A stretch of 64,000 bases of DNA, taken from assembly GCA_024707365.1 (NCBI GenBank), contig JANPZV010000001.1:62001-126000 (forward strand), in the 5' to 3' direction. The DNA comes from Terricaulis sp. (GTDB lineage: Bacteria; Pseudomonadota; Alphaproteobacteria; Caulobacterales; Aquidulcibacteraceae). Each line of letters opens with the position of its first letter. Position 1 is the first letter of the stretch. The notes beneath the pieces are model-generated. The model was not told where the DNA came from, searched no databases, and worked only from the letters and a program-made list of their open reading frames with translations. Shown here piece after piece: positions 8,638 through 17,992 of this stretch. The position numbers were made by a program, and so were the translations under genes.

Positions 8638-9978
8638 AGCCCTCAACGCATCCGCATGCGCTGAGATCAGCGCCAGCGTGCTTTCATCGCCATCGAGCAC
8701 TGAATACCAGCCCTGCGGCTCGTGCGGGGGATCGCCCATGTACGCGGTATCGCCCACAGCGAAGCGCCAATCGGCATGCGCGGCGCGCCCCTCTCCGCCC
8801 CAGGCCCAGAAATTGGAGCCTGCCAGCGGGCCGTTTTGCGCCACGCTTTCTTCCACCGCATCATAGATGATTTTGTAGAAGCGATCGCGGTGCGTGGTTG
8901 GCGCGGACGCATCAAACGATTCCGCTTCGCGCGGAAAGCCAAACTCCTCAATCACCAACGGCTTGCCGAGTTGCTGCGCGAGTGTGAGGTGCTCGGTGAT
9001 GTAAGCGCGCGTGTGCGCTTCGGCGTTGGCGAATGTGCCTTCGATATCGCGCGGATCGATCCAGCTCCAATTCTGCGGCCAGATATGGGCGGTGAGATAA
9101 TCGATGTTCGGCCCTTCATGTGAAGCGATTACGCAATCGCTGCGCTCCATGCAGCCGCGCACGCCTTCGCTGCCGGTGGAGACCAAATGGTTTGCATCGA
9201 GCGATTTGATCAGCGCCGCCGTTTCGTTGATCCACGCATAAAAATTGGGAAGGTTCGCGCCGCCGATCGCATCCGTGCCGCCAGGCCTCGGCTCGTTGGC
9301 GAGTTGCCAGGACATGATGGTTGGATCATCGGCATAGGCGCGGCCGGTGACGGAATTGGTGCGGCCCACAAGCGCGCGCACATAATGATGATAAAGCGCG
9401 ATCGCTGCTTTGCTTTGATAGAACGCGGCGTTGAAATCGGGGAATTGCGGCCACGGATGCGCGGGATCGTTCATGTTGATGTAGCGCCCGCCATTGGTCC
9501 AATAGAGGTAGGTCATCATCCCGCCGGACCATTCCCAGAAATTGGTCAGGTAGATCACCGCGCGCATGTCGCGCGCCGCCATCTCGGCCAGCAGCAGATC
9601 GAGCCCCTTGAGCAGATCTTCGTTGTAGGCGTCGCTTTCGGTGCGGAAGGCGGGGGTGATGGAATTGGTGAGCGGCGAAAGCTCCGAGCCGCCGAGAACG
9701 CGCAGATTGCGCACCCCGGCGCCGGCCAGCCGATCAAGCTCGCGCGTGAGCCGGGCCGGATCGCCATAGGCGGTCCTCGCGCCCAGATAGGCGCCGAACC
9801 AGAGATTGGCGCCCACAAACCGGTAGGGCGCAGCGCCATTCCACAATTTGCCGTCAGTTGCGGTAATAAAGCCCGCGCCGGGCCGGCTTGGCGTACAGCC
9901 GCCCGCCAGCCCAAGCCCGGCCAAGCCCGCCGCGCCGCCAAGCGCTTTGCGCCTTGTTATCATGGCATTTCTCCCCAT
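8635..9978 (-). CDS. Exported glycoside hydrolase family 5 (beta-mannanase/cellulase-like) lipoprotein
   Basis: The N-terminus MITRRKALGGAAG...GLAGGC combines a twin-arginine motif with a lipobox, so the enzyme is probably exported folded by Tat and lipid-anchored. The TIM-barrel domain carries WQLANEPR (acid/base glutamate, ~residue 225) and VIEEFGFPR (nucleophile glutamate, ~residue 340), the GH5 pair. The overall pattern is closest to endo-1,4-beta-mannosidases; the exact substrate is inferred. About 440 residues. Start is 9978 or, more likely, ATG 9963 directly before ITRRK. It lies backwards inside the otherwise conserved trmD-rplS stretch. Confidence 0.82.
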   Translation of the reverse strand: MGRNAMITRRKALGGAAGLAGLGLAGGCTPSRPGAGFITATDGKLWNGAAPYRFVGANLWFGAYLGARTAYGDPARLTRELDRLAGAGVRNLRVLGGSELSPLTNSITPAFRTESDAYNEDLLKGLDLLLAEMAARDMRAVIYLTNFWEWSGGMMTYLYWTNGGRYINMNDPAHPWPQFPDFNAAFYQSKAAIALYHHYVRALVGRTNSVTGRAYADDPTIMSWQLANEPRPGGTDAIGGANLPNFYAWINETAALIKSLDANHLVSTGSEGVRGCMERSDCVIASHEGPNIDYLTAHIWPQNWSWIDPRDIEGTFANAEAHTRAYITEHLTLAQQLGKPLVIEEFGFPREAESFDASAPTTHRDRFYKIIYDAVEESVAQNGPLAGSNFWAWGGEGRAAHADWRFAVGDTAYMGDPPHEPQGWYSVLDGDESTLALISAHADALRA

Positions 9979-10132
9979 ATCGCGCCCGCTGGCCCCGGCG
10001 CCCTAGGCCCCGCCCAAGCCAGCGTTAGCGCTCCCATACTGGGGCCTCGACAAGCGCCGCGCCATCCCTTATACGCCCCGCTTTCCGGTTTCCTTGAAAG
10101 GAGGGTGCGGCTGCCGCGCCCCTGGTGTGGCC

Positions 10133-10540
10133 ATGAATCTGATCCAAACGCTCGAAAAAGAAGAAATCGCCCGCATCACCAAGGGCAAAACCATCCCCTC
10201 CTTCGATCCCGGCGATACGCTGCGCGTGAACGTCAAGATCAAGGAAGGCGAGCGCGAGCGCGTGCAGGCCTATGAAGGCGTGTGCATCGCCCGCTCCGGC
10301 GCTGGCCTCAACGCCAATTTCACTGTCCGCAAGATCAGCTTCGGCGAAGGCGTTGAGCGCGTGTTTCCGCTGTTCTCGCCCACCGTCGATCTGATCGAGG
10401 TTGTACGCCGCGGTAAAGTTCGCCGCGCGAAGCTCTATTATCTGCGTGATCGCCGCGGCAAGTCGGCCCGCATCGCCGAGCGTTCGGGCGGCGCGCGCGA
10501 AGAAGCGTTCGTTGGCGAAGCCGCCGACGCCGCCGAATAA
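10133..10540 (+). CDS. rplS: 50S ribosomal protein L19
   Basis: 135 residues; start ATG 10133 ([14 protein letters not shown]), chosen because L19 begins here, not at the upstream in-frame ATG 10094. Contains [29 protein letters not shown] and the conserved [23 protein letters not shown] end. L19 sits at the 30S-50S interface. Usually it directly follows trmD; here a reverse-oriented gene of 1.3 kb intervenes, so it must have its own promoter in 9979-10132. The Glu/Ala-rich C-terminal tail is usual in alphaproteobacteria. An intrinsic terminator follows. Confidence 0.96.
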   Translation: MNLIQTLEKEEIARITKGKTIPSFDPGDTLRVNVKIKEGERERVQAYEGVCIARSGAGLNANFTVRKISFGEGVERVFPLFSPTVDLIEVVRRGKVRRAKLYYLRDRRGKSARIAERSGGAREEAFVGEAADAAE

Positions 10541-10564
10541 TCGGTTCGCTTGCATCTGCTTTGA

Positions 10565-10594
10565 AAAGCCCCGCAAGGTGACTTGCGGGGCTTT
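10565..10594 (+). terminator. Intrinsic terminator after rplS
   Basis: Perfect 13-bp stem AAAGCCCCGCAAG (10565-10577) and CTTGCGGGGCTTT (10582-10594) with a GTGA loop, 24 bp after the rplS stop. The A/T ends of the stem make it usable in both directions. Confidence 0.9.
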
Positions 10595-10637
10595 CTCGTT
10601 CTTGACGCCGCCGCATCGGGCGCGCACCTGAACACTG

Positions 10638-12009
10638 TTGCATGAGCGCGCAAAAGCCCCCGAGGTCGAAACCCGGCCGGATGTCGAGATCCTTACGCTC
10701 GGCTGCCGGCTCAACGCTTACGAGAGCGAAGCCATGCGCGCGCTCGCGGGCGAGGCTGCGCTTTCCAATGCGGTGATCGTCAACACTTGCGCGGTGACGG
10801 GCGAAGCGGTGCGCCAGGCGCGCCAAACCATCCGCCGCGCGCGGCGTGAGCGCCCCGATGCAGAGATCATCGTCACCGGCTGCGCCGCGCAGATCGATCC
10901 ACAAGCGTTCGCGGCGATGCCTGAGGTATCGCGCGTGATCGGCAATGCCGAGAAGATGCGCACTGAGAGCTTTGCGCCCGCCGCGCACGCGCGCGTTTCG
11001 GTGTCCGACATCATGGAAGTGCGCGAAACCGCGAACCATTTGATCGACGGCTTTTTCCGAGCGCACGCGCGCTTACGTGCAAGTACAAAACGGCTGCGAT
11101 CATCGCTGCACGTTTTGCATCATCCCGTATGGGCGCGGCAACTCGCGCTCAGCGCCTGCGGGCGAGGTGGTGGGCCAGATCCAGCGGCTTGTCGCCAATG
11201 GCGCGCCGGAAATCGTGCTCACCGGCGTTGACCTCACCTCCTGGGGCGCGGATCTGCCGGGCCAGCCGCAGCTCGGCAATTTGGTGCAACGCATCTTAAA
11301 GCTTACGCCCGATCTTAAGTTGCTGCGCCTTTCCTCGCTCGACGCCATCGAGATGGACGAGACGCTGTTTGAATTGGTGACAAGCAGCGATCGCATCGCG
11401 CCTTATCTGCATCTTTCTCTGCAGCACGGCGATGATCTCATCCTCAAGCGCATGAAGCGCCGCCATTCGCGGGCGCAAGCGATCGCGCTTTGCCAGCGCG
11501 TGAAGGCCGCGCGGCCTGAGATCGCGCTCGGCGCTGATCTCATCGCCGGCTTTCCGACTGAAACCGAAGAAGCTTTCGCCAACCTCATTTCCCTGATCGA
11601 CGAATGCGGCCTCGCCTATGTGCACGCCTTCCCGTTCAGCCCGCGTGAGGGCACGCCCGCCGCGCGCATGCCGCAAGTGGATCGCCGCGTCGTGAAAGAG
11701 CGCGCCGCGCGCCTGCGCGAAAGCGGGCGCGGCGGCGCTCGCGCGCCACCTCGATCAATGGATCGGCCGCGAAGCCGAAGCGCTGGTTGAGCGCGACGGC
11801 TTTGCCCGCCTGCCCGATTTCACCAGCGTGAGCATCAGCGCCTATCCTCCCCCGCGCGCGGGGGAGGTGTCGCCGCAGGCGACGAGAGGGGCGTGCGCGC
11901 CTCCCCCTCAGTCTCGCTCCGCTCGACAGCTCCCCCGCATGCGGGGGAGCATCAAAGGCTGCGCTTCACCGCGCATGACGGCGCGCATTTGATTGGTGAA
12001 GCCGCATGA
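10638..12009 (+). CDS. mtaB: tRNA threonylcarbamoyladenosine methylthiotransferase MtaB (several frameshifts and an internal repeat)
   Basis: Radical-SAM methylthiotransferase that converts t6A37 to ms2t6A in tRNA. The N-terminal UPF0004 domain has its three iron-sulfur cysteines (LGCRLNAYES, VNTCAVTGEA, TGCAAQI). The radical SAM motif is CDHRCTFC. A run of five T at 11052-11056 breaks the frame; removing one T restores SERTRAYVQVQNGC. A second shift occurs near 11725. The tail, LRFTAHDGAHLIGEAA, ends at TGA 12007-12009, an ATGA overlap with ftsY that confirms this end. Between them lies a palindrome-rich insertion (11846-11950). Start: TTG 10638, or ATG 10642 if one C is missing near 10660. 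Confidence 0.85.
11846..11950. repeat. Palindrome-rich repeat element inside the mtaB 3' end
   Basis: About 105 bp made of successive small palindromes: CCTCCCCC-GCGCGC-GGGGGAGG (11846-11867), GTCGCC-GCA-GGCGAC (11869-11883), a GAGGGGCG/CGCCTCCCC pair (~11885-11907) and GCTCCCCC-GCAT-GCGGGGGAGC (11929-11950). Its base pattern differs from the flanking codons. It sits inside the MtaB C-terminal (TRAM-like) region, splitting FTSVSISA from LRFTAHDG. Confidence 0.8.
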
Positions 12010-12965
12010 TCTGGAGCCTGTTCGACAAAAAGAAAAAGCCGGAGGAGCAGCAGGCCGAAAAGAAGGGCCTGTTCGATGGGCTGCTTAAATCATCCAACAA
12101 ATTGGCCGAAGGCGTTGCGGCGATCTTCACCAAGGAAAAGCTCGACGATGCGGCCGTGAGCGAATTGGAAGATGCGCTGATCGCTTCGGACATGGGCGCC
12201 CCCGCCGCCGCGCGCATCGCCGCTGCCCTGGTTGATCAGCGCTTTGCCAAAGAGAACGCGCAAACCGAGGCGCGCGAGGCGCTCGCCAATGAGGTGGCGC
12301 GCGTGCTCAAGCCGCGCGAAGCCCAGCTTGATCTCACCACCGGCCCCAAGCCGCGCATCGTGCTGGTGATCGGCGTCAACGGCTCAGGCAAAACCACCAC
12401 GATCGGCAAGCTCTCTAAGCGCCTCTCCGACGCCGGCGCGAAAGTGGTGATCGGCGCGGCCGATACCTTCCGCGCCGCCGCGATTGAGCAATTGGAAGTC
12501 TGGGCAGGGCGCGCGGGCGCGAGCTTCATCGGCGCCAAGCAAGGCGCGGACGCCGCTGGCGTTGCGTTTGAAACCGCCCAGCGCGCCAAGGCCGAAGGCG
12601 CCGACATCGCCCTCATCGACACCGCCGGCCGTTTGCAAAACAAATCCGAGCTGATGGCGGAACTCGCCAAGATCGTGCGCGCCATCCGCAAGGTGGATGA
12701 AGATGCGCCTCATGACGTGATGCTGGTGCTCGACGCCACAGTGGGGCAAAACGCGCTCTCCCAAGTGGAAAGCTTCCGCTCCGTCGTGGAAATCACCGGC
12801 CTTGTCATGACCAAGCTCGACGGCACCGCCAAAGGCGGGGTGCTTGTCGCGTTGGCGCAGCGGCACGCGATCCCGATCCATTTCATCGGCGTCGGCGAAA
12901 GGGCCGAGGATCTGCAGAGCTTCGACGCGCAAAGCTTCGCGCGTGCGTTGGTGGGTTTGAGTTAG
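12006..12965 (+). CDS. ftsY: SRP receptor FtsY
   Basis: 319-residue membrane-associated GTPase that receives Ffh-ribosome complexes. A short basic N-terminus (DKKKKPEEQQAEKKG) replaces the long acidic A-domain of E. coli. NG domain motifs: GVNGSGKTTT, DTFRAAAIEQL, DTAGRLQNK, TKLDGTAKGG. The ATG overlaps the mtaB stop (ATGA), indicating translational coupling. Ffh is 6 kb upstream on the same strand. The last four bases overlap the convergent cyclophilin gene. Confidence 0.96.
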   Translation: MIWSLFDKKKKPEEQQAEKKGLFDGLLKSSNKLAEGVAAIFTKEKLDDAAVSELEDALIASDMGAPAAARIAAALVDQRFAKENAQTEAREALANEVARVLKPREAQLDLTTGPKPRIVLVIGVNGSGKTTTIGKLSKRLSDAGAKVVIGAADTFRAAAIEQLEVWAGRAGASFIGAKQGADAAGVAFETAQRAKAEGADIALIDTAGRLQNKSELMAELAKIVRAIRKVDEDAPHDVMLVLDATVGQNALSQVESFRSVVEITGLVMTKLDGTAKGGVLVALAQRHAIPIHFIGVGERAEDLQSFDAQSFARALVGLS

Positions 12966-13864
12966 CCCTGCGGCGCAACGCGGATCGGCAGCGGCGCGTT
13001 GCACACATTGATGCGCCCCGTGGGCTCAACAAACCATTCTTCGCGCCGCGTGCGCCGGCTCTCCACCACATCGCGGAAACTTTCGCTCTCGGTGCGCAGC
13101 GCCTGCAAGCGCGGCCGCTCGGCCGTTGGGAGTTCAGAGCCCAGTTCGATTCTGCTGATCATCGGGCGCGCCGCGCCCTCTTCGTAAAAGCCAAGCGGCC
13201 CCGTCCCGCGCGGCATCACGCTCAAATGCTCCATCCCCTGCAACACGCGCCCCAGCAGCGTGACGTTGCGATCGAGGTGCCGCGGCGCATGGCCGATGAC
13301 GACATAAAGCTCGGCGCCGCTGCCGCTGTCGGTGGTATCGCCGCGCCCAGCGCCGACCATGCCGTAGCAATGGGCAAGCCACGCGCGCTCGCCATTGCCG
13401 GCGACGGGAAAGCCGTCCGCAAAGCCGGTGACGGGCGCGTATGAATCTGGATCCTGCAGGCGCGTGATGGAGAGCCCTGCGGCGGGCCGCGCAAACTCAG
13501 CCTCCAGGCGCTCTTGCGCCGCGCCGCGCGAAGCGGGCTGGCCCTCATCGGGCCCATTCCATTGCACCACGTAATTTTCCTGCGAGCGCGCGATCGGGGT
13601 TCCATCCCAAAAATGCGCGCGCGCCAGCGCCTGCACATTGGCGACGTGGTTCGGCGCAAAGCTCGGCGCAAGTTCGATGATCACTGTCCCGCCATTGGCC
13701 AGGCGCATGAACAGCATGTTCTCAGGGGCGATGTCGCGCCAATCGCTGGCGGGCGCTGCGTTGATGATCTCATCCATGCTGCGCGGGGCGGTTTGCCCCT
13801 CAGCCGGCGGCGCGCTGGCGCACGCGGCCAAAACCCACAATCCCGCCAATAAAGCCGCCCGCAT
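12962..13864 (-). CDS. Cyclophilin-type peptidyl-prolyl isomerase lipoprotein
   Basis: 300 residues. The N-terminus ends in LWVLAACAS, a lipoprotein signal with a lipobox. The body shows cyclophilin features: GTVIIELAPSFAPNHVANVQALARAHFWDGT near the N-terminus and YVVIGHAPRHLDRNVTLLGRV later. The region normally carrying FHRVI and the drug-binding GxLSMAN block is altered (GTPIARSQENYVVQWN, GMVGAGRGD), so activity may be weak or specialised. Probably a periplasmic folding factor. It is convergent with ftsY and divergent from yciB. Confidence 0.75.
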   Translation of the reverse strand: MRAALLAGLWVLAACASAPPAEGQTAPRSMDEIINAAPASDWRDIAPENMLFMRLANGGTVIIELAPSFAPNHVANVQALARAHFWDGTPIARSQENYVVQWNGPDEGQPASRGAAQERLEAEFARPAAGLSITRLQDPDSYAPVTGFADGFPVAGNGERAWLAHCYGMVGAGRGDTTDSGSGAELYVVIGHAPRHLDRNVTLLGRVLQGMEHLSVMPRGTGPLGFYEEGAARPMISRIELGSELPTAERPRLQALRTESESFRDVVESRRTRREEWFVEPTGRINVCNAPLPIRVAPQG

Positions 13865-13965
13865 CCGCGCCTCCGCCTCATCCCGGCCCGATTGGGCCAG
13901 GGATTTGCCGCGCTGGCAACACCCAAGCGCTGGCCCGCGCGCGCAAGGCGCCTTATCACCCGCTC

Positions 13966-14589
13966 ATGTCCGAGAACGCCCCCGCGCCGCGCACGCCCGC
14001 GCCCAATCAATTGCTGATCGAGTTCGGCCCCGTCGCCATCTTCGTGGCGACCTACAACATCCTATTGCGCATCGCCTCGATGAAGGATCAGGCGGTTTAC
14101 ATCGCCACCGGCGTGTTCATCGCCGCCACTTTGGCGGCCATCGGCTATACGTGGCTGCGCTTTAAGCGCGTGCCGCCGGTGCTGATCGTGACAGGCGTGA
14201 TCGTCACCGGCTTTGGCCTGCTCACCATCGCGCTGCACGATGAGGAATTCATCAAGATCAAGCCCACCTTCAGCTATATGTTCTATGCGGCGGCGATCCT
14301 GTTTTCGCTGCTGATCAAGCAAAACATCTGGAAGCTGCTGTTCCGGCATATTTTCACGCTGCCCGAGCGGATCTGGACTGTGCTGGCGCTGCGCTGGGCC
14401 GGTTTCTTTGTGTTCATGGCCATCGTCAACGAAATCATCCGGCGCACGCAGGATACCGATTTCTGGGTCAATTCCCGGCTCATCATCGTGTTTCCGCTGA
14501 TCCTTGTGTTCTCGCTCGCCAACACGCCGCTAATTATGAAGCATATGCAAAACGCAGATGATGAGCCGCCGAAAGCCGAAGCAGGTTGA
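13966..14589 (+). CDS. yciB: Inner-membrane septation/intermembrane lipid protein YciB (IspZ)
   Basis: 207 residues with five to six hydrophobic helices. Family landmarks: LLIEFGPVAIFVATY at the start, ILFSLLIKQNIWKLLF, RWAGFFVFMAIVNEIIRR and the terminal FSLANTPLIMKHMQ. YciB family members contribute to septum formation and, in E. coli with YhdP/DcrB, to envelope homeostasis. Position after ftsY and before the ccm cluster is common in alphaproteobacteria. Start ATG 13966 (MSENAPAPRTPAPNQ) gives a short Pro-rich cytoplasmic lead. Confidence 0.92.
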   Translation: MSENAPAPRTPAPNQLLIEFGPVAIFVATYNILLRIASMKDQAVYIATGVFIAATLAAIGYTWLRFKRVPPVLIVTGVIVTGFGLLTIALHDEEFIKIKPTFSYMFYAAAILFSLLIKQNIWKLLFRHIFTLPERIWTVLALRWAGFFVFMAIVNEIIRRTQDTDFWVNSRLIIVFPLILVFSLANTPLIMKHMQNADDEPPKAEAG

Positions 14590-14697
14590 GCTCAGCCTGA
14601 ATTTCGCCTTTCTAGCGCATGATGCTTGCGCCCATGTGCAATCGCGGCTTCAACGCTAGCCTTCTTCCGCGCGCGGGGGCGGGCTATGGGGCGGGAT

Positions 14698-15234
14698 ATG
14701 TCGGACGAGGCTGAGGCCGGCCCTTACCGGCTGGCCCATTCACCCAGCCATTTGCTGCATCGCGCCGAACAGATGGCCGCCGATCGTTTTCCCAATTGGT
14801 CGATGGCGCGATCACCTTGCGCCAATTCGCCGTGCTGGCGGCGGTGGCGCAGCGGCCAGGGCTTAGCCAAAGCGAACTCACCAGCGAAACCGGGATTGAC
14901 CGTTCAACTCTCGCCGAAATGCTCGCCCGCATGCAAAAGCGCGGCTGGATCACGCGCGCGGCGCATGCGCTGGATCAGCGCGCGCAAACCGTGCGGTTGA
15001 CGGAGGCGGGCGAACTCATGTTGCGCAACAGCGCCGTGCCGCGCGCGCCGCCGACGCCGCCATCCTCGACGCCCTGCCCCGCGCCAAACGCAAATCCTTC
15101 TTGAACCTGCTCACCAAGCTTTCGGCCTACGCCGCAGAAGCTGCTGAAAAAGCCGCCCGCGCCGCCAAGCGGGACGCAAAGCGCAAAGCCAAGGCGCGCA
15201 AGAAAAACGCGGCGCGCCCGAACCTGCAGCTTAA
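14698..15234 (+). CDS. MarR family transcriptional regulator with Lys/Ala-rich tail (frameshifts)
   Basis: Corrected product ~175 residues. Start ATG 14698 (MSDEAEAGPYRL). The winged-helix core is clear: TLRQFAVLAAVAQRPGLSQSELTSETGIDRSTLAEMLARMQKRGWITR followed by DQRAQTVRLTEAG, the MarR wing. The frame shifts near 14783 (a T-run of four where five gives DRFSQLVDG) and near 15045. The tail is Ala/Lys-rich (AAEAAEKAARAAKRDAKRKAKARKK), probably a helix adding non-specific DNA contacts. A third shift near 15215 would give RPEPAA and a stop at 15232-15234. The ligand is unknown and no obvious target gene is divergent to it. Confidence 0.7.
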
Positions 15235-15753
15235 GGCGCGCGCAACGCCGGCTCGATCAATTCGCGCACCTCGCGCTCTGTCAGCACGCCGCGATGCACC
15301 GCGCGCACTGTCCCGTCCGCGCCGATCACGAAGGTTTCGGGCACGCCGGCAAGGCCAAGCTCAAGCCCAAAGCGCCCGTCAGGATCAAGCGCCACCGCCG
15401 TGAACGGATTGCCGAGTTCGTTGAGGAAACGCACGGTGTTTTCCGGCCGATCCTTATAGGCCACGCCCACGATTTCCACGCCCGCCGCTTGCAGCGCCAT
15501 CAAATGCGGATGCTCGGCCCGGCACGGCGCGCACCAGGAAGCGAAGAGATTGACCACGTAGGGCCGGCCCAGCCGCTCCGCGCGCGTCACGGCCTCGCCG
15601 CCGCTCAAAGACGCAAGCACATAATCGGGCGCCTCGCCCGATCATGCCGGCGGAAAACGTCTCGCGTTCGCCGCCGCGCAGCAGCAGAAAGGCGCTCACC
15701 AGCACAAGCACGGCGAGCACGATCAGCGGCGCGAAAGCGGCCCAGCGGTTCAT
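15231..15753 (-). CDS. ccmG: Thiol:disulfide interchange protein CcmG/DsbE (frameshift)
   Basis: Membrane-anchored periplasmic thioredoxin that keeps apocytochrome c haem-binding cysteines reduced. The N-terminal anchor is FAPLIVLAVLVLVSAFLLL; the thioredoxin fold has NLFASWCAPCRAEHP with the redox CAPC, and GVPETFVIG with the cis-proline. The frame breaks near 15645, between AGMIG and APDYVLASL. Restored length is ~173 residues, normal for CcmG. ATG overlaps the ccmD stop by 4 bp. Last gene of ccmABCDG. Confidence 0.9.
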
Positions 15754-15884
15754 GGGCGCTCAAGCTTGCGCGCCTCGCGCGCCCAATGGCGCGCGCGCAA
15801 CAGCACAACCAGCGCAAGCCCCGCAAGCGAAACCCCAGCGAGCGCGTAGGACGCCCACACAAAAGCCAAGCCGCCCTCAACCAT
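15750..15884 (-). CDS. ccmD: Heme exporter protein CcmD
   Basis: 44-residue single-span membrane protein: a short periplasmic start, a hydrophobic helix (ASYALAGVSLAGLALVVLL) and a basic cytoplasmic tail (RARHWAREARKLERP). CcmD helps release holo-CcmE from the CcmABC complex. It was identified by position and topology; the ATG overlaps the ccmC stop and its stop overlaps the ccmG ATG, a fully coupled arrangement. A longer upstream frame exists but runs through ccmC and is not used. Confidence 0.88.
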   Translation of the reverse strand: MVEGGLAFVWASYALAGVSLAGLALVVLLRARHWAREARKLERP

Positions 15885-16602
15885 CAGCCCGCTCCCTTCA
15901 GGCGCGCGGCCTCGACGCGCCGCCGCTGCACCGCGGCGCGCATGTTGGCGAGCGTCAGCCCGCCGAACAGGCACAGATACGCCCCCGCCATCGTAAACAG
16001 CGGCCCCATCATCGAAGGATGGATCGATGACCCGCCCTCGCGCAAAATCGACGCCGGCTGATGCAGCGTATTCCACCAATCGACCGAGAATTTCACGATC
16101 GGCAAATTCACGAGGCCGGCGAGGCAAAGAATGGCGGCGAGGCGCGCGGCCTTTTCCTCATCCTCGATGGCGGACCAAAGCGCGATGTAGCCGAGATAAG
16201 TGATGAACAGCACGAGCATGCTCGTCATCCGGCCATCCCATTCCCACCACGTGCCCCAAGTCGGCGCGCCCCAGAGCGAGCCGGTGGCGAGGCACAGGCC
16301 CGCGAACACAGCGCCGATCGGCGCCGCGCGCGCGCGGCCACATCGGCCAGCACATGCCGCCAGACGAGGCTGACAAAACTCGCCGCGCCCATGAAGGCGT
16401 AAACGCCCATCGAGAACCACGCCGCCGGCACATGCAGGTACATGATGCGGACAGTTTCACCCTGCTGGTAATCGGCGGGCGAATAAAACAAGCCCCACGG
16501 AACGCCGATGGCGAACAGCACAAGCGCCGCGATCAGAAACAAGGGCGCGGCCCAGGCTGAAAAGCCCATGAAGCGCGCGGGGTTGGCGAGATAGCTCAGC
16601 AT
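15884..16602 (-). CDS. ccmC: Heme transporter CcmC (frameshift)
   Basis: Six-helix haem-handling protein that attaches haem to CcmE. The signature WWD motif is intact (WGTWWEWDGRMTS), with the LHVPAAWFSMGVY region carrying the first haem-ligand histidine and FSVDWWNTLHQPASI carrying the second. The frame breaks in a GC-dinucleotide run near 16330, after the third helix. Corrected length ~239 residues. Start ATG 16602 (MLSYLANPARFM). A 52-bp gap separates it from ccmB. Confidence 0.9.
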
Positions 16603-16654
16603 CCGCGCCTCAGGTAACAGCTGCGATGCAGCGGGCAATTGGGCATTGTGACAC

Positions 16655-17309
16655 CTATTCCGCCTGAAGCCGCAGCGCCGCCGCCGCCGCGATCGGCCCG
16701 AGTGCGGTCGCCGCCAGCGCGCAGCCGGCCAGGATCGCAAACGCCGCCGCCACATCCTCGCCCGCAGCCACCGCCGCGCCGAAGATAACCGGCGGCGCAA
16801 AGAACGGCAAAACGATCAGCGCGATCAGCACCCCGCCCCGGCGCACCCCTCGCCGTCACCGCGGCGCCAATAAGCCCCGCGCCGATAAAGGCCGCAGCGC
16901 CTACCGCAACACTCGCCGCGATCAGCGGGACTTGCGCCACCGGCGCCTGCAAGGCGATCGCGGCTGGCGCGGACGCCAGCGCCAAAGGCAGCCCCACCGC
17001 GCACCAAAGCGCCGCGCCTTTGGCCAGCACGATCAGTTCAAGCGGCGTCGGCGAAAGCAGCATCTGCTCCAGTGAGCCGTCTTCGAGATCGGCTTGAAAC
17101 AACCGCTCCAGCGTCATCAGCACCGCCAGCGCCGCCGCGATCCACACAAGCGGCGGCCCCGCCGCTTCCAGCAGCGCCCGCTCCGGCCCCATCGCCAGCG
17201 GCACAAGCAAAGTCGCGCCAAAGAAAAACCCAAGCGGCGCAATCGCGCCCGCGCCGCCCGCCCACATCAGCGCCAGATCGCGCCGGAAGCTTGCCGCCAC
17301 CCCGCTCAT
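16655..17309 (-). CDS. ccmB: Heme exporter subunit CcmB (frameshift)
   Basis: Membrane subunit of the CcmAB ABC transporter that drives haem transfer to CcmE. It begins FRRDLALMWAGGAGAIAPLGFFF, contains LFQADLEDGSLEQMLLSP (CcmB signature) and ends with hydrophobic helices (LIALIVLPFFAPPVIFGA). The frame shifts near 16850; restored length ~217 residues, as expected. Its ATG overlaps the ccmA stop by 4 bp. Confidence 0.9.
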
Positions 17310-17920
17310 GAAAGCGCCAGCGTGCGGCTGGGCGTTGGCCCCAAAGCTTCGTGCACCGCCGCGAGCGCCAGCCCTCCCGCTTCCGTGTGCGCCGCGATCA
17401 GCCCGCTTAGCATCGCCCGGCCTTCGTCATCGAGCGCCGCCGCCGGCTCATCCAGCAGCCAAACCGGGCGCGGGGCCAGGATCAGCCGCGCCAGCGCCAG
17501 CCGCCGCGCCTGCCCCTGGCTCAGCACCCGCGCGGGCAAATCCGCCTGCCGCGTCAGCCCCAAGCGCTCCAGCACCACACCTTCATCGCCCGCCGACGCG
17601 AATAGCCCGCCCCAATAACGCAAATGCGCGCGCACGCTGGCTTGGCCTTTCAGGCCATTCTGGTGCGCCACATAATGCAGGGCGAGCGCGCGCTCCTCAG
17701 CGCCAGCCAAGCTGACGGCCCCAGCACGCGGGCGCAAAAAGCCGGCGATGGCGCGCAACAGGCTGGTTTTGCCCGAACCATTGGCCCCGCGAATTTCGAT
17801 ATAATCGCCGGCGCCGGCTTTGAGGCTCAGGTTTTCAAACAGCGTCCGCGCGCCGCGTGTGAGCGTCAGCGCCTCCACCTCCAGCGAAGGCGCATCTTGG
17901 AATGGTCCGAACCCGCTCAT
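17306..17920 (-). CDS. ccmA: Cytochrome c biogenesis ATP-binding protein CcmA
   Basis: 204-residue ABC ATPase. Walker A GANGSGKTS, signature LSQGQARR, Walker B WLLDEP and a final switch histidine (AVHEAL) are all present. It powers release of haem-loaded CcmE together with CcmBCD. First gene of the ccm operon; ccmE, ccmF and ccmH are not in this window. Divergent from the DUF4349 lipoprotein, with a 72-bp shared upstream region. Confidence 0.93.
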   Translation of the reverse strand: MSGFGPFQDAPSLEVEALTLTRGARTLFENLSLKAGAGDYIEIRGANGSGKTSLLRAIAGFLRPRAGAVSLAGAEERALALHYVAHQNGLKGQASVRAHLRYWGGLFASAGDEGVVLERLGLTRQADLPARVLSQGQARRLALARLILAPRPVWLLDEPAAALDDEGRAMLSGLIAAHTEAGGLALAAVHEALGPTPSRTLALS

Positions 17921-17992
17921 ATTGCCGCCTTAGGTTCTAGAAAGGCTTGCGTGATCCGCCAAGGCGGGCCCTTCTGCGGATGGGAGGAATAT

